From an uncultured Alistipes sp. (lineage in GTDB: Bacteria > Bacteroidota > Bacteroidia > Bacteroidales > Rikenellaceae), in contig CALBKP010000087.1 of NCBI GenBank assembly GCA_937895825.1, positions 1-17,711 of the forward strand: 17,711 nucleotides of DNA. The letters run 5' to 3'. A program made the translations under genes and the position numbers. The notes beneath the pieces are model-generated. The model ran no database searches. It was not told where the DNA came from and saw only the letters and a list, made by a program, of their open reading frames with translations. Positions 1 to 7,763 of this stretch are shown piece after piece. Positions within the stretch are counted from its first letter, which is position 1. Every line of letters begins with the position of its first letter.

Positions 1-1030
1 GGGCGATCCGCTCACGGCCAAGCAGATCACGGCCACGGAGCGCTTCACGATGGCTCCCGCGCGCTACAACGAGGCATCGCTCGTCAAGCGCATGGAGGAG
101 CTCGGCATCGGTCGTCCTTCGACCTACGCCCCGACCATCACGACGATCATCAACCGCGGCTATGTCGAGAAGCAGAACCGCGAGGGCCACAAGCGCAGCT
201 ATCAGCAATTTACCCTTTCGGGCAACAAGCTCACCTCGAAGCAGATGAGCGAGAGTGTCGGCAAGGAGCGCAACCGCCTCTCGCCGACCGATATCGGCAT
301 GCTGGTCAATGACTACCTCGAGACGCAGTTCGGTCCCATCCTGGATTACAACTTCACGGCCTCGGTCGAGAAGGAGTTCGACCGCGTAGCCGAGGGTGAG
401 ATCACCTGGTCGAAGATGATTGACGACTTCTACGGTCCCTTCCACAAGATGGTCGATGAGGCCATCGGCACGCAGACCGACCGCACGAGCCAGGTGCGTG
501 AGCTCGGTGTAGATCCCGCGACGGGTCACATCGTACGCGCCCGCATCGGTCGCTACGGCCCGATGGTCGAGATCGAAAGTGGCGAGGAGGGCAAGAACCG
601 CTTTGCCTCACTCAAGAAGGGTCAGCTCATCGAGTCGATCACGCTGGAGGAGGCCCTCGAGCTCTTTGCCCTGCCGCGCACGGTGGGTGAGCTGGATGGC
701 GAGGAGCTGGTCGTAGGTATCGGCCGCTTCGGTGCCTACATCCGCCACGGCAAGTCGTTCACCTCGTTGCAGAAGGGTGACGATCCCTACACGGTAAGCT
801 ACGAGCGTTGCGTGGAGCTGGTCAAGGCCAAGGAGGCTTCGGCAGCCGCCTCGCGTACGCCGCTGCGCACCTTCGAGGAGGAGAAGGATCTGCTCATCAA
901 GCAGGGCCCCTATGGTGCCTACATCGCCTACAAGGGGAAGAACTACCGCCTGCCGAAGGGCGCGAAGGTTGAGGAGCTGACACATGAGCAGTGCCTCGAT
1001 ATCATTGCCAAATCAAAGAAAAGATCATAA
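1..1030 (+). CDS. topA: DNA topoisomerase I, C-terminal part (5' end outside window)
   Basis: The gene enters the window already in frame from base 2 and ends at TAA 1028-1030, so about 342 codons are visible. The start TERFTMAPARYNEASLVKRM followed by EELGIGRPSTYA (about bases 38-130) is the highly conserved type IA topoisomerase segment of the core. The catalytic tyrosine and the Toprim domain lie upstream of the window. The C-terminal part carries three tandem repeats of the pattern G-x-[YF]-G-x-[YM]-[IV] followed by L-x-K-G, near 535-665, 712-830 and 892-1010, which fit the topoisomerase C-terminal repeat family. No Cys4 zinc fingers are visible, unlike E. coli TopA. The enzyme relaxes negative supercoils by single-strand passage in the cytoplasm. 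An internal ATG at 50 is not the true start. Codon use is very GC-rich. Confidence 0.96.
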   Translation, partial: GDPLTAKQITATERFTMAPARYNEASLVKRMEELGIGRPSTYAPTITTIINRGYVEKQNREGHKRSYQQFTLSGNKLTSKQMSESVGKERNRLSPTDIGMLVNDYLETQFGPILDYNFTASVEKEFDRVAEGEITWSKMIDDFYGPFHKMVDEAIGTQTDRTSQVRELGVDPATGHIVRARIGRYGPMVEIESGEEGKNRFASLKKGQLIESITLEEALELFALPRTVGELDGEELVVGIGRFGAYIRHGKSFTSLQKGDDPYTVSYERCVELVKAKEASAAASRTPLRTFEEEKDLLIKQGPYGAYIAYKGKNYRLPKGAKVEELTHEQCLDIIAKSKKRS

Positions 1031-1050
1031 ACCTTAAAACCCAATTAGCT

Positions 1051-2253
1051 ATGAAGAAGATGCTTACTCTGCTCGTTGCGCTGTGCGCCACAATGGCTGC
1101 ATGGGCACAAGCTCCCGAGGCGAAGGCTGCGGAGGGCTACCAATTCACCGATATCAAGGTGATTGAGACGACGCCTGTCAAGAATCAGAACCGCAGTGGT
1201 ACCTGCTGGTGCTACTCGACGATGACCTTCCTCGAGGCCGAGATTCTGCGTGCCGGTGGTGAGGCTGTACACCTGTCGGAGATGTTCGCCGTGCGCCACG
1301 CCTATATGAAGAAGGCCGAGATGTATGTACGCATGCACGGCCACCTGAACTTTGCCGAGGGCGGTGCTGCTCACGACGTTACGGAGGTCATCAAGGAGTA
1401 CGGTATCGTACCCAACGAGGTATATACGGGTATGAACTACGGCACGGAGTTGGCCGATTTCCACGAGATTACCCCCGTCATGACGGCCTACCTGGATGCG
1501 GTGATCAAGGCCGGCGACACGTCGCGTCGTCCCCTGACGACCGCCTGGAAGCGCGGTTTCAACGCCATCCTGGATGAGTACTTCGGCGAGCTGCCCGAAA
1601 GCTTCGTATGGAAGGGCAAGGAGTACACCCCGAAGTCGTTTGCCGAGTCGCTGCCGATCGATATGGACGACTATATCGACCTGAGCTCATTCACGCACCA
1701 CCCCTTCTACGAGCAGTTCGTGCTGGAGGTTCCCGACAACTGGATGTGGGGTCAGGTATATAACCTGCCGATGGAGGAGATGATGCGCGTCGTGGATCAC
1801 GCTCTGGAGAATGGCTACACGCTGGCCTGGGGTACGGATGTAAGCGAGAAGGGCTTCAGCCGCACGAAGGCCATCGGTGTGATTCCCGAGACCGATCCCA
1901 AGTCGATGAGCGGCACGGAGGCTGAGCGCTGGGGCTCGCTGACGGCCAAGGAGCGCGAGGCTGCCCTCTACTCGTTCGAGAAGCCGACGAAGGAGCGCGA
2001 GATCACGCAGGAGATGCGCCAGGAGGCTTTCGACAACTACGAGACGACCGACGACCACGGCATGGTCATCGTGGGCACGGCCAAGGACCAGAACGGCACG
2101 ATCTATTATAAGGTACAGAACTCGTGGGATACGGTAAAGCCGTATGACGGTTTCTGGTACTTCTCGAAGCCCTTCGTGGCCTACAAGACCACCGACCTGA
2201 TGGTCAATAAGAAGGCGCTGCCGAAGGATATCGCCAAGAAGCTCGGCCTGTAA
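1051..2253 (+). CDS. Secreted C1B peptidase (bleomycin hydrolase / aminopeptidase C-like)
   Basis: This 400-residue cysteine peptidase has a Sec signal peptide (MKKMLTLLVALCATMAAWAQ, probable cleavage after AQA or AKA). The papain-clan catalytic set is present: Gln46 in VKNQNRSG, Cys52 in SGTCWCYS, His336 in TDDHGMVIVG and Asn357 in VQNSWD. The long insertion between Cys and His fits bleomycin hydrolase/aminopeptidase C rather than papain, and the length is a little under the usual roughly 450 residues. The signal peptide points to periplasmic peptide trimming rather than the cytosolic role of classical PepC. I chose ATG 1051 over an upstream in-frame ATG at 991 because 991 lies inside topA and would bury the signal peptide. 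The gene follows topA by 20 bases and has its own terminator. Substrate specificity cannot be read from the sequence. Confidence 0.9.
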   Translation: MKKMLTLLVALCATMAAWAQAPEAKAAEGYQFTDIKVIETTPVKNQNRSGTCWCYSTMTFLEAEILRAGGEAVHLSEMFAVRHAYMKKAEMYVRMHGHLNFAEGGAAHDVTEVIKEYGIVPNEVYTGMNYGTELADFHEITPVMTAYLDAVIKAGDTSRRPLTTAWKRGFNAILDEYFGELPESFVWKGKEYTPKSFAESLPIDMDDYIDLSSFTHHPFYEQFVLEVPDNWMWGQVYNLPMEEMMRVVDHALENGYTLAWGTDVSEKGFSRTKAIGVIPETDPKSMSGTEAERWGSLTAKEREAALYSFEKPTKEREITQEMRQEAFDNYETTDDHGMVIVGTAKDQNGTIYYKVQNSWDTVKPYDGFWYFSKPFVAYKTTDLMVNKKALPKDIAKKLGL

Positions 2254-2270
2254 AAACAGCCCCACAACCA

Positions 2271-2304
2271 AAAAAGAGCAACCCGTTTGGGTCGCTCTTT
2301 TTTA
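2271..2304 (+). terminator. Rho-independent terminator after the C1B peptidase
   Basis: AAAAAGAGCAACCC (2271-2284) pairs with GGGTCGCTCTTTTT (2289-2302) across a GTTT loop with one A/C mismatch. The 3' arm ends in a T tract. It lies 18 bases after the peptidase stop codon. The A-rich 5' arm would also allow partial function on the other strand. Confidence 0.85.
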
Positions 2305-2329
2305 TGGTAATGATGCCAAAAGCACGAAA

Positions 2330-2475
2330 AACTCTCAACTCTCAACTTTTAACTTTTAACTTTGACCTGCCTACGGCAGCTCGACTTTGCTCCGCCTCGG
2401 CATAGTCCGCAAGCGGCCTCTGCTCTCGGCTTAATCGCAAAGTTCAACTTTCAACTCTCAACTCTCTTTCCTCTT
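2330..2475. repeat. Structured intergenic repeat: CAACT/TTAACT units flanking hairpins
   Basis: The intergenic stretch holds a run of short direct units (CTCTCAACT, then CTTTTAACT twice) at about 2333-2363 and a second run (GTTCAACTTTCAACT, CTCAACTCT) at about 2442-2467. Between them are a hairpin CTGCC-TAC-GGCAG (2367-2379), an outer inverted repeat ACTTTGC/GCAAAGT (2384-2390 with 2437-2443), and inside that a CCGC-AA-GCGG hairpin (2407-2416). No convincing reading frame or similarity to an IS end is seen. The layout resembles a dispersed palindromic intergenic element. Only one copy lies in this window, so its repetition in the genome is inferred. Confidence 0.55.
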
Positions 2476-2498
2476 CGCTCTTTCCTCTTTCAGAAGCC

Positions 2499-4289
2499 AT
2501 GAAGGTAGTTCTAACCGACCGTATCTACGCCTACTTCCTGCGCCTGACACGCAGACTCTCAACCCGTCAGATGTTGATGGTGTTGGCCGTCATTGTGGGC
2601 GTATTGGCAGGTCTCGGCACCTTCCTCTTCGAGGTGCTGCTGCACGGCATCGGGCAGGGACTGACTCGCTGGTTCTCGGTCGAGAAGGCACAATTCCTCT
2701 ACCTGATCTACCCCGTGATCGGTATCATCCTCGCCACGCTCTTCGTGCGGCACATCGTCCGCGACAACATCTCGGAGGGTGTAACGCGTGTGCTCTATGC
2801 CATGTCGCGCCGCGACTCGCGCATTGCGCGCCACAACTGCTGGACCTCGATCGTGGGAGGTGCCACGACGATCGGATTTGGTGGTTCGGTGGGTCCCGAG
2901 GCCCCGATCGTATTGACGGGTGCCGCCATCGGATCGAACGTGGCCCAGCTGGCAAGGCTCAACTACAGGCACACCACCCTGCTGCTCTGCTGCAGTGCGG
3001 GTGCTGCCCTTGCAGCGATCTTCAAAGCCCCGATTACGGGCGTGATCTTCGTCCTGGAGATTCTGATGCTCGACATCACCGCCACCTCGATTATCCCCCT
3101 GCTGATTGCTACCGTCACGGCCACCACCATCGCCTTTATCCTGCGCGGTTTTGACCCCATAATCGCCGTGACACTCCGCCCCGAAGATGCCTTCGAGCTG
3201 TGGCAGATACCGCTCTTCATCCTGCTGGGCGTGGCATGCGGATTGATGGCGTGGTACCTTACCTCGATGAATTCGCGCGTGGGTGCCTTCTTCAAGCAAC
3301 AACCGACACAATACCGCAAGTGGCTGATCGGTGGCGTGATCCTCGGCCTTTTGATCTTCATCTTCCCGCCCCTCTATGGCGAGGGCTACGAAGCCTTCGT
3401 AGGGCTGATGCACGGTCAGACGGATCAGCTCTTCAACAACTCGCTCTTCTACCGCTTCTCGCACATCGAGTGGGTGATCATCCTCTTCGTGGTGGCCACG
3501 ATGTTCTTCAAGGTGATCGCCATGGCTACGACCAATGCCGCCGGCGGTGTGGGTGGTACATTTGCCCCGTCGCTCTTCGTAGGCGCCTTCACGGGTGCTG
3601 CCCTGGCTCTGATCTGCAACGCGCTGTTCGATTGGCAGGTGCCGATTGCCTCCTTTACGCTGGTCGGCATGGCGGGCGTGATGGCCGGTGTGATGAATGC
3701 ACCCCTCACGTCGATCTTCCTCATTGCCGAGCTCTCGAACGGTTACGGCCTCTTCATCCCGCTGATGATCACGGCCTGCATCTCGTTTGCCGTGAACTAC
3801 TACCTCGACCCCGACTCGATCTACACGAAGCAACTGCGCCAAAAGGGCGAGCTTTTGACCCACGACAAGGATCAATCGGTCTTCGTCTTCCTGAAGCTCG
3901 ACGAGCTGATGGAGACCGACTTCATCCGCATCCGCTCGCACATGACCCTGGGCGACCTGATTACGATTATCTCCTCGGCACGCCGCAACATCTTCCCCGT
4001 GGTGGATAACTACGGCAAGCTCCTCGGCGTTGTACAACTCGACGACCTACGTCACGACATGTTCAACCGCGAGAAGTGGGGAAAGCCCATTATGCACTAC
4101 ATGATACAACCGCCAGATAAGATCCTCGATCACGAGATGATACAGAGCATCATGCCACGCTTCGAGCAGGCAAACACATGGATGCTACCCGTGGTAGACA
4201 AGGAGAATCACTACCTCGGCTTTATATCGAAGTCGCGCATCCTGAACTCTTATCGCGAAGCGTTAGTTAACGTATCTCAAGCTGATTAA
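2499..4289 (+). CDS. ClC-family chloride channel/transporter with C-terminal CBS pair
   Basis: A 596-residue inner-membrane protein of the voltage-gated chloride channel family. About 440 hydrophobic residues form the ClC core, followed by two CBS domains (about 472-524 and 533-586) that usually bind adenine nucleotides and regulate gating. Core signatures are GGSVGPEAPIVLTG (128-141, the GREGP position) and GGTFAPSLF (352-360, the GxFxP motif). Aligned by eye to E. coli ClC-ec1, the external gating glutamate (E148) is Val131 and the internal proton-path glutamate (E203) falls on Ile188. This argues against a standard Cl-/H+ antiporter and leaves a passive chloride path as an option. The start at ATG 2499 leaves a short basic N-terminus before helix 1. 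The gene stands alone between the repeat region and ychF, 42 bases upstream of ychF. Confidence 0.93.
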   Translation: MKVVLTDRIYAYFLRLTRRLSTRQMLMVLAVIVGVLAGLGTFLFEVLLHGIGQGLTRWFSVEKAQFLYLIYPVIGIILATLFVRHIVRDNISEGVTRVLYAMSRRDSRIARHNCWTSIVGGATTIGFGGSVGPEAPIVLTGAAIGSNVAQLARLNYRHTTLLLCCSAGAALAAIFKAPITGVIFVLEILMLDITATSIIPLLIATVTATTIAFILRGFDPIIAVTLRPEDAFELWQIPLFILLGVACGLMAWYLTSMNSRVGAFFKQQPTQYRKWLIGGVILGLLIFIFPPLYGEGYEAFVGLMHGQTDQLFNNSLFYRFSHIEWVIILFVVATMFFKVIAMATTNAAGGVGGTFAPSLFVGAFTGAALALICNALFDWQVPIASFTLVGMAGVMAGVMNAPLTSIFLIAELSNGYGLFIPLMITACISFAVNYYLDPDSIYTKQLRQKGELLTHDKDQSVFVFLKLDELMETDFIRIRSHMTLGDLITIISSARRNIFPVVDNYGKLLGVVQLDDLRHDMFNREKWGKPIMHYMIQPPDKILDHEMIQSIMPRFEQANTWMLPVVDKENHYLGFISKSRILNSYREALVNVSQAD

Positions 4290-4331
4290 TTAGATAAGTT
4301 GGAACAAAACAAAAAAGAATAACATAAGATT

Positions 4332-5429
4332 ATGGCATTACAATGTGGAATCGTAGGACTTCCTAACGTGGGTAAGTCTACACTTTTTAACTGTCTGTCG
4401 AATGCGCGTGCGCAGGCGGCAAACTTTCCGTTCTGTACAATCGAGCCTAACGTGGGTGTTATCACCGTGCCCGATGAGCGTCTGACGAAGCTTGTGGAGA
4501 TTGATAACCCCAAGCGTGTTGTGCCCACAACCATTGAGATCGTTGACATCGCAGGCCTTGTGAAGGGTGCATCTAAGGGCGAGGGACTCGGTAATAAGTT
4601 CTTGGCAAATATCCGTAACACCAACGCTATCATCCACGTATTACGTTGTTTCGAGAATGACAACATCACGCACGTTGACGGCACCGTTGACCCCGTGCGC
4701 GACAAGGGCATCATCGACACAGAGCTTCAGCTAAAGGATCTTGAGACCATCGAGAACCGCATCGGCAAGTGCCAGAAGCAAGCAACGGCAGGCGATAAGA
4801 TTGCCAAGCGTCAGTACGATATCCTCTGCCGCTACAAGGAGGCATTGGAGCAGGGTCTGTCGGCACGCACTGTGGAGCTCACGGCCGAGGAGCGCAAGAC
4901 CGTGTGGGACTTAAACCTCCTTACCGACAAGCCTGTGTTGTACGTATGCAACGTCGATGAGTCGGCAGCGGTTAACGGCAATGCCCACACCGAGGCGGTG
5001 AAGGCCGCTATTGCCAACGAGCATGCCGAGATGCTTATCGTTGCTGCATCGGCCGAGGCGGACATCGCCGAGCTTGAGAGCTACGAGGAGCGTCAGATGT
5101 TCCTTCAGGATATGGGTCTTGAGGAGTCGGGCGTGAGCCGCTTGATTAAGGCTGCTTATCGTCTGCTTGACCTCCAGACATTCTTCACTACGGGTGCTGA
5201 CGAGAGCCGCGCCTGGACATTCCGTCGTGGCATGAAGGCCCCTGAGACCGCTGGTATCATCCACACCGACTTCGAGCGTGGCTTCATCCGTGCTGAGGTT
5301 ATCAAGTATGCAGATTACGTTGAGCTTGGATCGGAACGTGCCTGCCGCGATGTGGGTAAGATTGGCATTGAGGGTAAGGAGTATATCGTCCAGGATGGCG
5401 ACATCATGCACTTCCTCTTTAACGTATAA
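4332..5429 (+). CDS. ychF: Ribosome-binding ATPase YchF (Obg/OLA1 family)
   Basis: The full-length 365-residue protein has a P-loop GIVGLPNVGKST (6-17), the effector region FPFCTIEPNVG (32-42), the G3 motif DIAGLVKGA (72-80) and NVDE (207-210) in place of the NKxD guanine-recognition motif. That substitution is the hallmark of YchF/OLA1 proteins, which prefer ATP over GTP. A coiled-coil insertion spans roughly 125-190 and a C-terminal TGS domain starts near 283 (AWTFRRGMKAPETAG at 294-308). The family binds ribosomes in the cytoplasm and is linked to translation control and stress responses. It is the first gene of a probable operon with the SIMPL protein (38-base gap), gltX and galM. No promoter box is evident in the 42 bases before it. 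Confidence 0.97.
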   Translation: MALQCGIVGLPNVGKSTLFNCLSNARAQAANFPFCTIEPNVGVITVPDERLTKLVEIDNPKRVVPTTIEIVDIAGLVKGASKGEGLGNKFLANIRNTNAIIHVLRCFENDNITHVDGTVDPVRDKGIIDTELQLKDLETIENRIGKCQKQATAGDKIAKRQYDILCRYKEALEQGLSARTVELTAEERKTVWDLNLLTDKPVLYVCNVDESAAVNGNAHTEAVKAAIANEHAEMLIVAASAEADIAELESYEERQMFLQDMGLEESGVSRLIKAAYRLLDLQTFFTTGADESRAWTFRRGMKAPETAGIIHTDFERGFIRAEVIKYADYVELGSERACRDVGKIGIEGKEYIVQDGDIMHFLFNV

Positions 5430-5467
5430 CCGACTTTAAAACTAACAACATCTAAATTTATACTACT

Positions 5468-6205
5468 ATGAACAACCTTTGGAAATACATCATCATTGCC
5501 TCAGCAATCGTACTATCGGCAATCGTCGTGTCAACAGCATACACTCAGCGTTACCGCACAGCGGCGGGAACAATCACCGTAACAGGTCTTGGCGAGACGG
5601 AGTTTACCTCCGACCTTATCATCGTTAAGGGATATATCAACGTCGAGAATATGAACGCAGCGGAGGGCTACCGCGAGATGGATCGCAACCGCACGAAGGT
5701 CGTTAACTTCCTCAAAAGCCACGGCATCGCCGAGGATAACATTTCGTTTGCAATGCTCTCGCACCATGAGATGTACAACTCGTTGTATCAGGAGGGTAAA
5801 TACATAGGCGAGGAGTTTGCAGGTTACTCGCTCACACAGGAGTTCACCATCGAGTCGAACGATATCGACGCAGTGGAGAGCGTGGCGCGCGAGCTAACAT
5901 CGCTCTTGGCCGATGGCGTTAATATCAGCGTTCACGAGCCTATGTACTTTTACAGCGACCTCAACACCTTGAAGCTCGACCTTATTGCTTCGGCCGCAGC
6001 CGATGCCAACAAACGTGCTTCACTCATCGTATCGAACTCTGGCGCACAGCTCGGCGACTTGGTATGGTCAACAGCTGGTGTATTCCAGATTACGGCAGCT
6101 ACGGGCGACGAGGAGTTCTCGGCAGGTGGTGCGTTCAACCTCTCGTCACGCGAGAAGAAGGCACGTGTAACGGTACGTGCAGAGTACAAGATTAAGAATG
6201 ACTAA
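5468..6205 (+). CDS. SIMPL-domain (DUF541) membrane-anchored periplasmic protein
   Basis: A 245-residue protein with one N-terminal hydrophobic segment (about residues 7-25, YIIIASAIVLSAIVVSTAY) preceded by Lys6, which fits an uncleaved signal anchor with the rest in the periplasm. The remainder matches the SIMPL/DUF541 pattern: a beta-strand start with ITVTGLGETEFTSDLIIV (36-53), a middle helix with DRNRTKVVNFLKSHGI, a LTQEFTIES strand and a closing ARVTVRAEYKI strand. Family members such as E. coli YggE are tied to oxidative or envelope stress, but no biochemical activity is established and none can be read here. It lies between ychF (38 bases) and gltX (25 bases) on the same strand, so co-transcription is likely; the functional link is unclear. 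Confidence 0.88.
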   Translation: MNNLWKYIIIASAIVLSAIVVSTAYTQRYRTAAGTITVTGLGETEFTSDLIIVKGYINVENMNAAEGYREMDRNRTKVVNFLKSHGIAEDNISFAMLSHHEMYNSLYQEGKYIGEEFAGYSLTQEFTIESNDIDAVESVARELTSLLADGVNISVHEPMYFYSDLNTLKLDLIASAAADANKRASLIVSNSGAQLGDLVWSTAGVFQITAATGDEEFSAGGAFNLSSREKKARVTVRAEYKIKND

Positions 6206-6230
6206 CAAAAACAATTAAACTAATAAGATT

Positions 6231-7763
6231 ATGAATCGCGAAGTAAGAGTTCGTTTTGCACCCAGCCCCACGGGCCCGCTACATATTGGCGGTGTACGCA
6301 CAGCACTATATAACTACCTTTTCGCTCGCCGTCACGGTGGTAAGATGATCCTACGTATTGAGGATACCGACTCGCAACGTTTCGTGCCTGGTGCCGAGGA
6401 GTATATCATCGAGTCGCTCAAGTGGTGCGGCATCGAGATTGACGAGGGTGTTGGCGTTGGTGGCCCCCACGCTCCCTACCGTCAGAGCGAACGTAGAGAG
6501 ATATATTTAAAGTATGCTAAGCAGCTCGTTGATGCTGGTTGGGCGTACTACGCCTTCGATACGCCCGAGGAGCTCGACACGCTTCGCAAGGAGGCCGAGG
6601 AGGCAGGCAAGACCTTCGCCTACAACTACGAGGTGCGCGAGAAGCTACCCACATCACTCAGCCTTACGGCCGAGGAGGTTGAGGCACGCATCGCACGTGG
6701 TGACCAGTGGGTTGTACGCTTCAAGATGCCCGAGAACGAGATCGTGAAGATGGATGACCTTATCCGCGGCCATGTAGAGGTTAACACCTCGACGCTCGAC
6801 GATAAGGTACTCTATAAGTCAGCCGATGCACTGCCCACGTACCACCTTGCAAATATCGTCGACGACCACCTTATGGAGGTGTCGCACGTTATCCGTGGCG
6901 AGGAGTGGTTGCCATCACTTCCGTTGCACTACCTCTTGTACCGCGCCTTTGGCTGGACAGAGACCCAGCCAGAGTTTGCACACCTTCCGCTTCTTCTGAA
7001 GCCTACGGGTAGCGGCAAGCTCTCGAAGCGCGATGGTGACAAGATGGGATTCCCCGTATTCCCCCTATTCTGGACATCACCCACAGGCGAGACATCGCGT
7101 GGCTACCGCGAGGATGGCTACCTTGCCGAGGCATTTATAAATATGTTGTCGTTGCTCGGTTGGAATCCAGGCACCGATCAGGAGATATTCTCTATGCAGG
7201 AGCTTATCGATGCCTTCTCGCTCGACCGCGTGTCGAAGGCAGGTGCTCGCTTCCAGCCCGACAAGGCTAAGTGGTTTAATGCCCAGTATATGCACTCGCT
7301 CAGCAACGAGCAGCTTGCTCCCTTTGCACAGCCCATACTCAAGGCTCACGGCGTAGAGGTATCTGACGAGCTTGCTGGCAAGGCTGCCGGTATTATGAAG
7401 GAGCGCATGACCCTCACCACCGACATCTGGGACCTCACGTCATTCTTCTTCGTAGCCCCAACTGAGTACGAGGAGAAGCTTACAAAGAAGCAGTGGAAGG
7501 GCGACAACCCCGCTATGTTGGCTAAGCTCCGTGGCGTATTGGAGGGCATCGAGGACTTCTCGAAGGAGAATACCGAGGCCGTAGTGCGTGCATGGATTGA
7601 GGCTGAGGGCTATGCTCTTGGACAGGTAATGAACACACTGCGTCTGGCGCTGGTAGGTGCAGGTAAGGGTCCAGGTATGTTCGATGTAACTGAGTTTATC
7701 GGCAAGGCTGAGTGCTTGAAGCGTATCGACAACCTTGTTGCCAACGTAACACCCGTAGAGTAA
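6231..7763 (+). CDS. gltX: Glutamyl-tRNA synthetase
   Basis: The 510-residue class I aminoacyl-tRNA synthetase charges tRNA-Glu with glutamate in the cytoplasm. The ATP-binding HIGH-type motif is RFAPSPTGPLHIGG (8-21) and the KMSKS-type motif is KLSKR (263-267). Directly after it comes an extra segment, DGDKMGFPVFPLFW and on to about residue 290, which is longer than in E. coli GltX and which I associate with Bacteroidetes enzymes. The C-terminal third is the helical anticodon-binding region. The start at ATG 6231 gives the standard N-terminus. The stop codon TAA overlaps the ATG of galM by one base (TAATG at 7761-7765), so translation of the two is probably coupled. Confidence 0.97.
   Translation: MNREVRVRFAPSPTGPLHIGGVRTALYNYLFARRHGGKMILRIEDTDSQRFVPGAEEYIIESLKWCGIEIDEGVGVGGPHAPYRQSERREIYLKYAKQLVDAGWAYYAFDTPEELDTLRKEAEEAGKTFAYNYEVREKLPTSLSLTAEEVEARIARGDQWVVRFKMPENEIVKMDDLIRGHVEVNTSTLDDKVLYKSADALPTYHLANIVDDHLMEVSHVIRGEEWLPSLPLHYLLYRAFGWTETQPEFAHLPLLLKPTGSGKLSKRDGDKMGFPVFPLFWTSPTGETSRGYREDGYLAEAFINMLSLLGWNPGTDQEIFSMQELIDAFSLDRVSKAGARFQPDKAKWFNAQYMHSLSNEQLAPFAQPILKAHGVEVSDELAGKAAGIMKERMTLTTDIWDLTSFFFVAPTEYEEKLTKKQWKGDNPAMLAKLRGVLEGIEDFSKENTEAVVRAWIEAEGYALGQVMNTLRLALVGAGKGPGMFDVTEFIGKAECLKRIDNLVANVTPVE

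Noticed and set aside
991..1050. In-frame extension of the C1B peptidase to ATG 991
   Set aside because: It overlaps the end of topA and would place 20 polar residues before a clear Sec signal peptide; ATG 1051 fits better.
2330..2475. Short CAACT/TTAACT units read as a CRISPR array
   Set aside because: The units are under 12 bases, nearly contiguous and without regular unique spacers, and no cas genes are in the window.
3200..4009. A 269-codon open frame on the plus strand inside the ClC gene
   Set aside because: It is a frame shadow of the ClC gene, rich in Arg, His and Pro with no recognisable domain, and entirely overlapped by the conserved ClC core and CBS region.
2559..4037. A 492-codon open frame on the minus strand, opposite the ClC gene
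   Set aside because: The translation is highly charged and low in hydrophobic order (many His, Asp, Arg and Glu), typical of the antisense of a GC-rich membrane-protein gene. The plus-strand ClC motifs are unambiguous.
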